38,855 nucleotides of DNA from Bacteroidia bacterium 43-41 (GCA_001898165.1 MKTD01000059.1:1-38855), one strand, 5' to 3'; shown: positions 8,759 through 20,717, counted from the first letter of the stretch. Made by a program: numbers and translations. Notes: generated by a model not told the origin, from the sequence alone.

Positions 8759-10081
8759 ATGAACTATTCAAGAAGAAAATTCATCAAAACTGCGAGTCTG
8801 GCTACTGCCGGCACAATTATCTCCTCCAGAGTTACCTTAGGCTCCAACTCCATCTGGGCGTCCAACAGCAACACGCTGAAAGTGGGACTGGTCGGCTGTG
8901 GCGGCCGCGGAACAGGTGCCGCGGGAGAAGCATTGAATGCAGATCCGAACGTTATCCTGACCGCAATGGCGGATGCATTTGAAGACCATCTGGAAACCTC
9001 ATTTAACACCCTTAAGGAAAAGTATGGAGATAAAGTACAGGTACCGGAAAGCAATAAATTCGTCGGCCTCGATGCCTATCAGAAACTTGTTGACTCCGAC
9101 GTGGATGTTGTCCTGCTGGCGGCTCCTCCCTGCTTCAGGCCTCAACACCTTGAAGCCGCCGTCAACGCCAACAAGCATGTTTTCTGCGAAAAACCTTTTG
9201 CCGTGGATGCTCCCGGCTTACGCAGGGTGATGGAAACTGCAAAAAAGGCCAAAGCAAAAAACCTGTCCCTGGTATCCGGATTCTGCTGGAGATACCATCA
9301 ACCCAAAAGAGATACTTTTGGAAGGGTTCTGAACGGTCAGATTGGCGAAATCCTGGGAGGGGAAGCAACCTACAATACAGGTGAGCTGTGGTTCAAGGAA
9401 AGGCAACGCGGGTGGTCCGACATGGAGTACAAACTCCGTAACTGGCTTTATTACAACTGGCTTTCGGGAGACCACCTCATTGAACAGGCTATCCACAGCA
9501 TTGACATGTTCTCCTGGGCCATGGGGGACAAGGCCCCGCTAAAAATTAGCGGTACCGGCGGAAGGCAAAAGAGAACCGACCCGAAGTTCGGAAACGTATA
9601 TGACCATTTCGGACTGACTTACGAATATGATAACGGCGTGAAAATATATTTCTTTTGCCGTCAGCAGGAAGGAACAACTCCTTCATATGCAGTCGAATTG
9701 ATCGGAAAGGACGGTAGATGCCATGTGGACTGCCGGACCGGCGAACACAAAATTACCGGAAAGAGTGCCTGGAATCTGGCTGATGCAACCAAATTCACAG
9801 ACGCGGAAGCTTACAGGCAAACAAAGGTAAGGGGCATGTACCAGGTAGAGCATGATGAATTGTTTGCTTCCATCAGGGCAAATAAACCGATAAACGACGG
9901 TGAATGGATGACACGCTCCAACCTGCTGGCCCTGGCCGGTAGAATGGCTGCCTACTCAGGACAAACCATCACATTTGATCAGGCTCTAAACTCGTCGGAG
10001 GTATTATTCCCGGGAGATATTTCCTGGAATACAAAGTATGACCTTCCCATTGCGATACCGGGGATTACACCATTTAAATGA
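8759..10081 (+). CDS. Tat-exported Gfo/Idh/MocA family oxidoreductase
   Basis: The 440-residue protein starts with a twin-arginine signal (NYSRRKFIKTASLATAG), then a Rossmann fold with the nucleotide motif GLVGCGGRGTG near 44-54 and the family lysine motif CEKPF near 143. A GDHLIEQAIHSID block carries the usual catalytic His region. Such enzymes carry tightly bound NAD(P) and are folded before Tat export, as in glucose-fructose oxidoreductase; Bacteroidota members often oxidise glycosides at C3. The next gene begins one base after its stop and encodes a sugar isomerase-like protein, matching the pairing seen again at 24601-26887. Its GC content is visibly higher than that of the sulfatase 35 bases upstream. 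The exact substrate is unknown. Confidence 0.88.
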   Translation: MNYSRRKFIKTASLATAGTIISSRVTLGSNSIWASNSNTLKVGLVGCGGRGTGAAGEALNADPNVILTAMADAFEDHLETSFNTLKEKYGDKVQVPESNKFVGLDAYQKLVDSDVDVVLLAAPPCFRPQHLEAAVNANKHVFCEKPFAVDAPGLRRVMETAKKAKAKNLSLVSGFCWRYHQPKRDTFGRVLNGQIGEILGGEATYNTGELWFKERQRGWSDMEYKLRNWLYYNWLSGDHLIEQAIHSIDMFSWAMGDKAPLKISGTGGRQKRTDPKFGNVYDHFGLTYEYDNGVKIYFFCRQQEGTTPSYAVELIGKDGRCHVDCRTGEHKITGKSAWNLADATKFTDAEAYRQTKVRGMYQVEHDELFASIRANKPINDGEWMTRSNLLALAGRMAAYSGQTITFDQALNSSEVLFPGDISWNTKYDLPIAIPGITPFK

Positions 10082-10082
10082 G

Positions 10083-11021
10083 ATGAAAATGAACAAAAGG
10101 GATTTTATCAAATCAGCAGCGGTGATGGCAGGAGTTTCTGCCATCACCCCGCTTGCAACTGTATCGGGCATAAATAAAGCACCATCCATGACCGCGGAAC
10201 AAAAACCAACAAAGGTGACGTTAAAAAAAGCGTTGGTCTTTGGGATGATTCAGGACGAGGGTTCACTCACAGATAAATTCAAGATTGCCCGCGATGCGGG
10301 CTTTGATGGAGTCGAGTTAAACAGCCCCACTGATTTCCCATTAACTGATATTCTCCAGGCAAAACAAAGGGCCGGCATAGAACTGCCCAGTGTAATCAAT
10401 AAGGACCATTGGTCGAAACCATTGTCAGACCCTGATAAACAAGTAAGGAAGCAATGTATTGATTCTGTGGCCAAGTCTATGCATGAAGTGAAAGAACTGG
10501 GCGGAAACACCGTATTGGTTGTGCCGGGTGTGGTGAATGAAAAAGTATCGTATGAGCAAGCTTATATTACCTCTCAAAGCGCTATCAGGGAGCTTATCCC
10601 CTACGCCGAAAAAACAGGTGTACAGATTGCATTGGAGAATGTTTGGAACAATTTCCTCATCAGTCCCGTCGAGGCAAAAAGATATGTCGATGAAATAAAT
10701 CATCCTCTGGTGGGTTGGTATTTCGATATCGGAAATGTATTACGCTATGGTTGGCCTGAACACTGGATTCACACCTTACGGTCACGCATCATGCGGCTGC
10801 ATATCAAAGAGTTCAGCCGTGAGAACATGAATTCCAAAGGATTACGGGAAGGATTTAAGGTGGAATTGCTTGAAGGGGATAACAACTGGCCGGTGGTAAT
10901 GAAAGCCGTAAGCGAAATAAAATACAAGGGCGGCTGGTTGACGGCAGAGGTATCCGGCGGAGACAGGAACCACCTGAAGAAAATCGCCGGGCAAATGGAC
11001 CGAATCATTGCTTATCTGTGA
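10083..11021 (+). CDS. Sugar phosphate isomerase/epimerase-like TIM-barrel protein (copy 1)
   Basis: The frame is open from 10038, but the ATG at 10083 (or 10089, MNKRDFIKSAA) begins the Tat-like signal, giving 312 residues. It has the AP-endonuclease-2/xylose-isomerase-like TIM barrel: FDGVELNSP near strand 2, IALENVWNN with the metal-ligand Glu, GWYFDIGNV with the Asp, and LHIKEFSR with the His. Proteins of this type next to Gfo/Idh/MocA enzymes act on oxidised sugars by epimerising or isomerising them. A close paralogue lies at 24601-25518 and a decayed copy of this very gene at 21442-21600. Its 3' end overlaps the oppositely oriented NTPase gene by 10 bases, leaving no room for a terminator. 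Confidence 0.82.
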   Translation: MKMNKRDFIKSAAVMAGVSAITPLATVSGINKAPSMTAEQKPTKVTLKKALVFGMIQDEGSLTDKFKIARDAGFDGVELNSPTDFPLTDILQAKQRAGIELPSVINKDHWSKPLSDPDKQVRKQCIDSVAKSMHEVKELGGNTVLVVPGVVNEKVSYEQAYITSQSAIRELIPYAEKTGVQIALENVWNNFLISPVEAKRYVDEINHPLVGWYFDIGNVLRYGWPEHWIHTLRSRIMRLHIKEFSRENMNSKGLREGFKVELLEGDNNWPVVMKAVSEIKYKGGWLTAEVSGGDRNHLKKIAGQMDRIIAYL

Positions 11022-11503
11022 TTACTTGTCGAGGTTTGGGTAATAGCAAACTCGGAGATTTCATATTTTGCAATCACTCTTTCAAGCAGGTTCCTTTTCA
11101 CGGTAAAGGTTACACCCACTTTTGTGTCGATCAGTCTCCTCAAAAGCGTATCAAATCCAAATCCATTTAACTCAACCGAGCCTATTTCGTCGATCCACAC
11201 CGATTGACGGGGCAGACGGGTGAGTAGATATTCTTCACCTATGGAAAAGCTGCTTTTGAGAAACGCGAATCTGCCTTGAAACAGATACATTTCGGCATCT
11301 TCAGGTGAAACATGCTCTTTGAGAATGATAAAAGGGCGCTCAATGCCATCCGGCAACAGCGTAAGGTGGTAGCCTTTGATGGAGTTGTCATCGGCATACA
11401 GCTTTTTGGAGAACAGGCCGATGCCATTCTCAGAAGCATTGAACAGCTGGATGAACCGGGCGCTCTTTCCGCTGTTTGTATCTCCGGTAATAATGTGAAT
11501 CAC
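11012..11503 (-). CDS. THEP1-like P-loop nucleoside triphosphatase at the end of the nar operon
   Basis: The 163-residue protein has a Walker A loop (GDTNSGKS, residues 7-14) and a Walker B segment followed by Glu (VWIDEIGSVEL), as in the THEP1/NTPase_1 family of small nucleoside triphosphatases. Its start is GTG at 11501-11503, directly after the narI stop, with an AAGAAG element inside narI as ribosome site. It is the last gene of the nitrate reductase operon. MobB, the GTP-binding helper of molybdopterin dinucleotide synthesis, is also a small P-loop protein, and mobA lies at the other end of the same operon, so a cofactor-related role is a fair guess but only that. Its 3' end overlaps the convergent isomerase gene by 10 bases. 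Confidence 0.7.
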   Translation of the reverse strand: MIHIITGDTNSGKSARFIQLFNASENGIGLFSKKLYADDNSIKGYHLTLLPDGIERPFIILKEHVSPEDAEMYLFQGRFAFLKSSFSIGEEYLLTRLPRQSVWIDEIGSVELNGFGFDTLLRRLIDTKVGVTFTVKRNLLERVIAKYEISEFAITQTSTSNHR

Positions 11504-12178
11504 TTAAAACTTCTTGAAATAGTCCAACGCGAAACGGATGGGGATCATAATCATGTGCATCAGTTTGGTGAATGGGAAAAGGATGAAAATCAAAAAACCG
11601 TTCACAATGTGAAGTTTATAGACAATATCCAGATCGGCGATAAATCTCCAGGAATCGGGTTTGAACAGCGCAACCCCTTGTGCCCAATTTCCGGCCGACA
11701 TGTATTCTTCCACCGTGGATTGAGAGGTAAGGTAGGTGCTCCAAAGCCCCAACGCTATCTGCAGCAGCAATAGCGACACGATAAAATAATCCTGAAACTT
11801 GCTTGTCGCGCAGATCCGTTTGTTTGTGAAACGCCGTATCGTCAGCACCGTGATGCCCAGCAGGGCCACTCCGCCGGATAACGAACCCAGGATAATCGCC
11901 AACATCCGCTTTGTTTCGTGCGACATAAACCAATCATACACCCATTTTGGGGTAAGCAATCCAAATAGGTGCCCAAAAAAGACCAGGATAATTGCGTAGT
12001 GAAACAGCAAGCTGCCCCAGTATAATCCTCTGTCCTTACTGATAAATTGGGTAGAGTTTGCCTGAATGGTGTTGTTGCGCTTTACCACGCGATAGATGAA
12101 TCCCGCGAAGAAAACACCGAAGGCGATATAGGGCAAATAGCCCAGGAAGAAGTTGTTCAGATAATCGGATGTGGACAT
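11504..12178 (-). CDS. narI: Respiratory nitrate reductase gamma subunit (cytochrome b)
   Basis: NarI anchors the enzyme in the membrane and takes electrons from menaquinol through two haems b. I start it at the ATG at 12176-12178 (MSTSDYLNNFF, 224 residues) because a perfect AGGAGG lies just upstream; the open frame extends 11 codons further, but those are polar. Five membrane segments are visible. Haem ligand candidates are the two His of LLFHYAIILVFFGHLFG in helix 2 and those of YKLHIVNG and TKLMHM in helix 5, as in the E. coli protein. The start lies inside the end of narJ (22 bases overlap). The NTPase gene begins directly after its stop. Confidence 0.92.
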   Translation of the reverse strand: MSTSDYLNNFFLGYLPYIAFGVFFAGFIYRVVKRNNTIQANSTQFISKDRGLYWGSLLFHYAIILVFFGHLFGLLTPKWVYDWFMSHETKRMLAIILGSLSGGVALLGITVLTIRRFTNKRICATSKFQDYFIVSLLLLQIALGLWSTYLTSQSTVEEYMSAGNWAQGVALFKPDSWRFIADLDIVYKLHIVNGFLIFILFPFTKLMHMIMIPIRFALDYFKKF

Positions 12179-12699
12179 GCGCGCCCTCCTTTCTTCTCGT
12201 TCAATGAACATAAAATCTGCAATAAATTCCCGTAAGGCGACTCTCTTTTTTCCAACGACTGCTTCATGTTTTCCACTATGGGCGCTATCCGCTGTAGCAA
12301 TTGCCGCCCCTCTTCCTCGTTGGTGAGCAACGACAGGTACTCAAGAAAAAGAGGCAGGTAGTCGGGAAGCTCGTTTGAGCAGGGTACAAATCCCGATTTG
12401 ACGTACATCTCCGTGAGGTCGATCATCGCCTGGCCTCTCTCGCGCGAATCACCATACACATGGTCGAACAGGTAGAGGTTGGTCTTTGTGGAGAAATCAA
12501 ATAGCTGCACATACTGCATCTGCCATTCGTTCAGCGTAAGGGGTGACGCATAATTGATAAACGTCGTGAGTTCGGCTTTTTGGTCGTCATCCAGCAGATT
12601 ATCTTCGTCCACAATCTCCAAAAGCCGATGCAGGTTGTTTTTCACCTCCTCATCGGGATAATCCAACAGGAGCGATACTATTTTGTAACTGTTTTGCAT
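12157..12699 (-). CDS. narJ: Nitrate reductase molybdenum cofactor assembly chaperone
   Basis: The 180-residue protein is a NarJ/TorD-type chaperone. It has the all-helical pattern, an opening like NarJ (SLLLDYPDEEVKNNLHRLLEIV) and the conserved stretch QLFDFSTKTNLYLFDHVYGDSRERGQAM, then NELPDYLPLFLEYLSLL. NarJ binds NarG until the molybdenum cofactor is in and the complex docks on NarI; it is not part of the final enzyme. It sits between narH and narI as in most nar operons, 26 bases after narH and overlapping narI, whose AGGAGG lies within the narJ end. The start ATG at 12697-12699 gives the usual family N-terminus. Confidence 0.93.
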   Translation of the reverse strand: MQNSYKIVSLLLDYPDEEVKNNLHRLLEIVDEDNLLDDDQKAELTTFINYASPLTLNEWQMQYVQLFDFSTKTNLYLFDHVYGDSRERGQAMIDLTEMYVKSGFVPCSNELPDYLPLFLEYLSLLTNEEEGRQLLQRIAPIVENMKQSLEKRESPYGNLLQILCSLNEKKGGRACPHPII

Positions 12700-12725
12700 A
12701 ATCGTTTATTTATTAATTTATCCTG

Positions 12726-14194
12726 TTATCTGCCGCCAAACAGGTTGCGTCCCTCCTCTTCTTTGCCGGGATAATCGTAGCCTAAGCCGGCACGAAGAGC
12801 GGCCAGATCGATTTTATGCCCCGCGCCGGGAGAGGTGGGTATCACAAAGCGATCTTTGTAGTCGGCGATGGCAAGATAGCGGTACATATCCTCATAATCC
12901 TGTCGTGTCAACCCCAGTGCGGTGTCGATGGGCGGATGGTCGTCTTTATCCACCGTGCGCGCCCGCATATAGGCCCGCATCGCGAGGAGTTTGCCCAACG
13001 ACTTCCGGATCAGTTCCTCGTCGCCGGCGGTCAGCAACTTCGCCAGATAGTTTACGGGAATACGCATCTCATCAACTGTACCAAAATAGGAAGCCCCTTG
13101 CGCTTCGGTTTCCTGCATGATGGGAGACAGTGGCGGGATATACCACACCATGGGCAGGGTTCTGTATTCCGGATGCAACGGAAAGGCCACACCCCATTTC
13201 TTCATCATTTTATAGGTGGGCGACAATTGAGCCGCCTTGACAAAGGCTTCGGATATCCCCTGCTCTTTCGCTTTTGCGATCACCTCCGGGTCATCGGGAT
13301 CAAGAATGATATCAAGTTGTTTTTGATACAGCTCCCGGTCGTGCCCGGTGGCAGCGTAGTCCGTTATCTTGTCCGCGTCGTATAATAACACGCCGATATA
13401 CCGGATGCGTCCGACGCACGATTCGGAACAGACCGTGGGCTTCCCATTCTCAATTAACGGATAGCAGAAAGTGCACTTTTCCGACTTTTGCCTGTTCCAG
13501 TTGAAATATATTTTCTTGTAAGGGCAGGCGCTCACACACTCCCTCCAGCCACGGCATTTGTCTTGATTGATAAGCACGATACCATCCTCTTCGCGTTTGT
13601 AGATCGCGCCGGAGGGACAAGACGAGGCGCAGGCGGGATTCAGGCAATGCTCGCAGATGCGGGGCAGGTAGAACATGAATGACCGTTCGAACGCTTCATA
13701 CCCTTCTGTGTCTAACTCCTTGAGGTTGGGGTCACGCTTTCGCGCTTCGAAGGTGCCGCCCAGGTTGTCCTCCCAGTTTGGGCCATACTCAATTTTCTCC
13801 ATCCTTTCGCCGGTCACCAATGAGTAAGGGCGGGCGGTAGGTGGCGTCCTGAATCGTTCGCTGCCGGTGAGTTTTGAAAAGTCAAACGTGAAAGGCTCGT
13901 AATAATCTTTCATCTCAGGAAGATAGGGATTGGCAAAGAGTGTTGACAGCACGCTGAGGTTGTGGCCCTGCAACAGCTGGAGCTTTTTCTTCTTTAACGT
14001 CCAGCCCCCTTTGTACTTATCCTGATTTTCCCATTCCACCGGGTATCCGGGCCCCGGCTTCGTCTCCACATTGTTGAACCATGCATACTCCAGCCCCTTA
14101 CGGCTGGTCCACACATTCTTGCATGTGACCGAACAGGTGTGGCACCCGATGCATTTGTCCAAGTTCATCACCATGGCCACTTGCGATTGTATCT

Positions 14195-14198
<4 letters not shown>
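12726..14198 (-). CDS. narH: Respiratory nitrate reductase beta subunit (Fe-S)
   Basis: NarH passes electrons from NarI to NarG through four Fe-S clusters. The start is the ATG at 14196-14198 (MKIQSQVAMV, 490 residues), preceded by AGGAGG; an earlier in-frame ATG lies inside narG and lacks a ribosome site. Cysteine groups are clear: CIGCHTCSVTC near 15-25, then CEHC and ACASSCP, followed by CRGWRECVSACP, where Trp replaces one Cys as in the [3Fe-4S] site of known NarH proteins, and the CTFC and CSESC groups. The start overlaps the narG stop by four bases (ATGA). Every cluster position I can recognise is intact. Confidence 0.96.
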
Positions 14199-17920
<3,722 letters not shown>

Positions 17921-17974
17921 ACAATCAAGATTTTTTTAAGTTCCTTCCGATTGGTCATCTTTGCTAAAAAACAG

Positions 17975-18007
17975 CAAATTCAACTTTGATTCCCCGTATT
18001 TTACAAA
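17975..18007 (-). promoter_or_regulatory. Weak candidate promoter before narG
   Basis: On the minus strand, TTTG (18004-18007) and TGAATTTG (17975-17982) are 21 bases apart, one mismatch from the Bacteroidota TTTG-N19-21-TAnnTTTG pattern. It sits in the only sizeable gap of the nar operon (17921-18023) and could give narGHJI an extra start independent of mobA-narK. The -7 mismatch and the AT-rich setting make this a low-confidence call. Confidence 0.25.
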
Positions 18008-18023
18008 CCATTAAAATCGGTTT

Positions 18024-19319
18024 TCAGCGTTTTCGGAGCGGCTCTTTTTTCGTTTTTGATAAACCGACATACAAGACAATGATTAACACAACAGACAGCA
18101 AGGTGAACGTCAGGAAACCCCGGTCGTACCCCGCCTCTCCCATCCGTTGCACCACATTTCCAAGTATCGGCGGAATGGCAAACCCGCCAAAAGCCCCGAT
18201 ACCTCCCACCCATCCGGTGGCGCCACCCACCGATTGGTGCACAAACACCGGCACCAATTTCATTACGGCCGCGTTGTTCATCCCAAATGCGATGGACATG
18301 ACCATGGTGCCGGCAGCCGATACGGCCCAGTGGCTTGAAAATGCCATGACCAGAGAAGCAATCAGCAAGATCACGAATGCCATGTAGCTTACTTTCAGTC
18401 CGCCTATCTTGTCGGAGAGCTTTCCCGACGGGATTCTGAGCAGCGCGGCAGATAGGGCGAACACTGCAGTGAAAATGCCGGCCTTTACATCTGAAAAACC
18501 GTGTGACTTTTGCCAAAAAGTGGGTAACCAAGCGGTAAGCGCAATAAAACCACCGAACGTTACAAAATAGGACAACACTAAAAACCAGGTTTCAGGCACC
18601 TTGGCGGAAAGCGCTAAACTCTCCCTGGTGTTTCCGGTCGGAAAGAGCTCCTGTCCATGTTCGATCGCTTTTATCTTGCTCTCTTCTTTGGTATATCCCT
18701 GCGCCTTGTATTGAAAAAAATAGGAATTTACGCCGAAAAAAAAGTAGATGACCGTGCCTATTAGCATATAGATTGCCAACAGGTAATAGGCGGTGACAAA
18801 ACCGGCCCATTCCAGCAGGAGCGGTAGTGCGAGCGCGAGCAAACCGGCGCCCATGGTGCCGATTCCTCCAAAAATACCCAACGCGAAACCTTGTCGGTTT
18901 TTCGGGTACCAGTAGGAGGACTGTCCCGCTCCTACCGAAAAGGTGGCCACTCCGCATCCGCTCAAACATCCCAGCAATAAAATAAGCCAGTAGGTGCCAT
19001 CCATGTTGTGCGGGTAGCGGGTGGAAAGCAACAGGCTGAGGCCCAACAGTCCGATAACCGAGAGCGACATCAGCCATAAAAATGATTTCCTGCCGCCGGT
19101 GCCATCCACGGAAGCGCCAAACGGTATGCGCAACAACGACCCGGACAGCGTGGGAATGGCGACCAACAGTCCCATCATCGACGGGGTCATGTGCATCACC
19201 TCATTGAGTCTGGTGGCGGAGGGTCCAAACAGCGATATGGCTGCCGACCCAAAAAAGAATCCCAGGGTAGCAGCGGCTAAACCGCGTGTGGGAGAACCTT
19301 TGATGATTGCTTTAATCAT
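18024..19319 (-). CDS. narK: NarK-type nitrate/nitrite MFS transporter
   Basis: This 431-residue major facilitator protein with 12 predicted membrane segments resembles the nitrate/nitrite porter family. The glycine-rich nitrate signatures are visible as GIFGGIGTMGAG in the middle and GWVGGIGAFGGF near the end, and the first helix has RGLAAATLGFFFG. The start is the ATG at 19317-19319 (MIKAIIKGSP); the open frame runs further upstream but inside mobA and without hydrophobic character. It overlaps the mobA stop by eight bases. It should bring nitrate to the cytoplasmic NarG or export nitrite. Whether it is a symporter or an antiporter cannot be decided from sequence. No nitrite reductase gene is present nearby, so nitrite export is plausible. 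Confidence 0.9.
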   Translation of the reverse strand: MIKAIIKGSPTRGLAAATLGFFFGSAAISLFGPSATRLNEVMHMTPSMMGLLVAIPTLSGSLLRIPFGASVDGTGGRKSFLWLMSLSVIGLLGLSLLLSTRYPHNMDGTYWLILLLGCLSGCGVATFSVGAGQSSYWYPKNRQGFALGIFGGIGTMGAGLLALALPLLLEWAGFVTAYYLLAIYMLIGTVIYFFFGVNSYFFQYKAQGYTKEESKIKAIEHGQELFPTGNTRESLALSAKVPETWFLVLSYFVTFGGFIALTAWLPTFWQKSHGFSDVKAGIFTAVFALSAALLRIPSGKLSDKIGGLKVSYMAFVILLIASLVMAFSSHWAVSAAGTMVMSIAFGMNNAAVMKLVPVFVHQSVGGATGWVGGIGAFGGFAIPPILGNVVQRMGEAGYDRGFLTFTLLSVVLIIVLYVGLSKTKKEPLRKR

Positions 19320-19884
19320 AGATGGTATTTTTATAATCTTCTTGAGTGTTGATATTCGCAAAGCGCGACAGCAACGCATCCGGAATAAGGATTTTTCTGG
19401 AACGTTCCCGTTCAAACAACTGTTTTACCCTGTATTGCTTCAATTCGATCGCCTTTTCGATATCGGGTAGCACTGTTTTGGCAATCAGCAACGGGAAAAG
19501 TGCGTCAACCGCGTCATGCTGCCATCCGATGACCTCCTCACCCCGTCCCGACGCCAGTAACAGCATGATGATCTCTTTCGAGATCAAGGGCATATCGCAT
19601 GTAAGCACTAAAATCCAAGGAGTGTCGCTCTCTCTCAACGCGGTGTATATTCCTCCAACGGGACCCATGTCCGGATACGCGTCTTGTAGGACCGGAATAC
19701 CCTTTTCATTATATTCGGGGTAGCATCCCGCAATCACCACCCCTTTGGTGTAGGGACGGGCCAAGTTGATGAGGTGCTGCAAAAAAGTCTTATCTCCATA
19801 TTCACATAGGGCTTTGTTTGAGCCAAACCGCCTGCTTTTTCCCCCGGCCAAAATGACTCCGGTTATTTGTTCCGGATGCAGCAT
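19312..19884 (-). CDS. mobA: Molybdenum cofactor guanylyltransferase
   Basis: MobA attaches GMP to molybdopterin to make the MGD cofactor needed by NarG. The 190-residue protein has the nucleotidyltransferase motif ILAGGKSRRFGSNKAL near 11-26, GPVGGIYTAL, the metal-binding LTCDMPL near 99, and the typical MobA ending NINTQEDY. It starts seven bases after the membrane protein gene and overlaps narK, so cofactor maturation and transport are made with the reductase. Carrying mobA in the operon makes the block more self-sufficient, as expected of a transferable respiratory unit. Confidence 0.93.
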   Translation of the reverse strand: MLHPEQITGVILAGGKSRRFGSNKALCEYGDKTFLQHLINLARPYTKGVVIAGCYPEYNEKGIPVLQDAYPDMGPVGGIYTALRESDTPWILVLTCDMPLISKEIIMLLLASGRGEEVIGWQHDAVDALFPLLIAKTVLPDIEKAIELKQYRVKQLFERERSRKILIPDALLSRFANINTQEDYKNTIYD

Positions 19885-19891
19885 GATTTTT

Positions 19892-20518
19892 TTATATCAA
19901 TCCATTTAACAAAACGGCAAGGCAGAGGAAGGGGATGGCAAGCCAATTTGTCCACTTTGAAAAACGAATATTCATCGGGAAAAATTGCACCAGGTAATAA
20001 ACCCCCGCCAACATCAGGCCCTGTACCACAGCGCGCCACCCCCACAACAGAAACAGACGGGAGTCAACCGGCGCGTGTAACGCGGGATTGTACGCCACGT
20101 AAGCATCCATCACAAGCTGCCAGCCCCTAAACAACAGGATGGATGCCAGCATCAGTAAAACAGCGGCCGACACAACACTCTTCAGGAAGGCGGGCCGCTT
20201 CCGGACAACGAAGCAGAATGCCCAGGTAGCGCATCCTTCAAGAAAGATGGCGACAGCCGGATTAGTGACATGAAAAACAGGAACGGTGGGCACGATAAGA
20301 AGATTCGAAAGCTTTATCAACGCGGCCACTCCCGCCACTTTCACGGTGGCAGACACTTGGCCTGTTTGTTTGAAAGCCATCATCATGCACAAGAGTCCAA
20401 ACGGATAGAGGAGCAACACCTCGCCCTTGAAATGGATAAGGTGCATAAGCCAACCCAGCGTCGCTTCCAGCACTCCCCAGCAAGCTCCCCAAAAAACAAT
20501 GGCCTTTAGTTTATCCAT
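19892..20518 (-). CDS. Polytopic membrane protein of unknown function, first gene of nar operon
   Basis: I do not recognise this family. The ATG at 20516-20518 (MDKLKAIVFWG) gives 208 residues with about five or six hydrophobic segments, short loops and a basic tail region (RFSKWTN). The opening FWGACWGVLEATLGWLMHL and the size resemble small substrate-capture or energy-coupling membrane proteins, but no family motif is clear. It is the first gene read from the candidate promoter at 20549-20556 and sits seven bases before mobA. A link to molybdate, nitrate or nitrite handling or to cofactor supply is suggested by position only. Confidence 0.6.
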   Translation of the reverse strand: MDKLKAIVFWGACWGVLEATLGWLMHLIHFKGEVLLLYPFGLLCMMMAFKQTGQVSATVKVAGVAALIKLSNLLIVPTVPVFHVTNPAVAIFLEGCATWAFCFVVRKRPAFLKSVVSAAVLLMLASILLFRGWQLVMDAYVAYNPALHAPVDSRLFLLWGWRAVVQGLMLAGVYYLVQFFPMNIRFSKWTNWLAIPFLCLAVLLNGLI

Positions 20519-20548
20519 AGTGAGAAAATTTATGCGAGTTGTATTTCG

Positions 20549-20556
20549 CAAAGATA
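20549..20556 (-). promoter_or_regulatory. Candidate -7 box of the nar operon promoter
   Basis: On the minus strand the sequence reads TATCTTTG, an exact match to the Bacteroidota -7 element TAnnTTTG, 30 bases before the first nar-operon ATG (20518). No TTG is present 19-21 bases upstream; instead the inverted repeat at 20574-20597 is there. That arrangement fits a promoter lacking its -33 box and depending on an activator. Confidence 0.5.
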
Positions 20557-20573
20557 GCGGTATGGGTACGCTG

Positions 20574-20597
20574 AATATGTGTCATAAATTACATTTT
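20574..20597. promoter_or_regulatory. Candidate Crp/Fnr-family operator in the nar-crp divergent region
   Basis: AATATGT (20574-20580) and ACATTTT (20591-20597) form an inverted repeat with one mismatch across a 10-base spacer. Its centre (20585.5) lies about 41-44 bases upstream of the start expected from the minus-strand -7 box at 20549-20556, the class II position of Crp/Fnr activators. A Crp/Fnr gene diverges from the same region. The region is AT-rich, so chance cannot be excluded. Confidence 0.4.
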
Positions 20598-20686
20598 CGA
20601 TAAATTTCCTGCTGAAAAGCTGTTTTTTGTTATTTTTACCTATATTTGTAGAATATAGGACGCGTCTCAACATAGCTCAAGCAAGC

Positions 20687-20717
20687 TTGGCTCTGTATTC
20701 GGCTTTCACTATATTTG
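20687..20717 (+). promoter_or_regulatory. Bacteroidota-type promoter for the Crp/Fnr regulator
   Basis: TTG at 20687-20689 and TATATTTG at 20710-20717 are separated by 20 bases, a good fit to the primary sigma factor pattern TTTG-N19-TAnnTTTG. The expected start would fall within about 15 bases of the regulator ATG at 20736, giving a very short leader. A second TATATTTG at 20641-20648 lacks a matching -33 element. The rest of the 217-base divergent gap holds the nar-facing elements listed separately. Confidence 0.55.

Noticed and set aside
11312-11773. Plus-strand open frame opposite the NTPase and narI genes
   Set aside because: Both opposite genes have clear family motifs; this frame has none.
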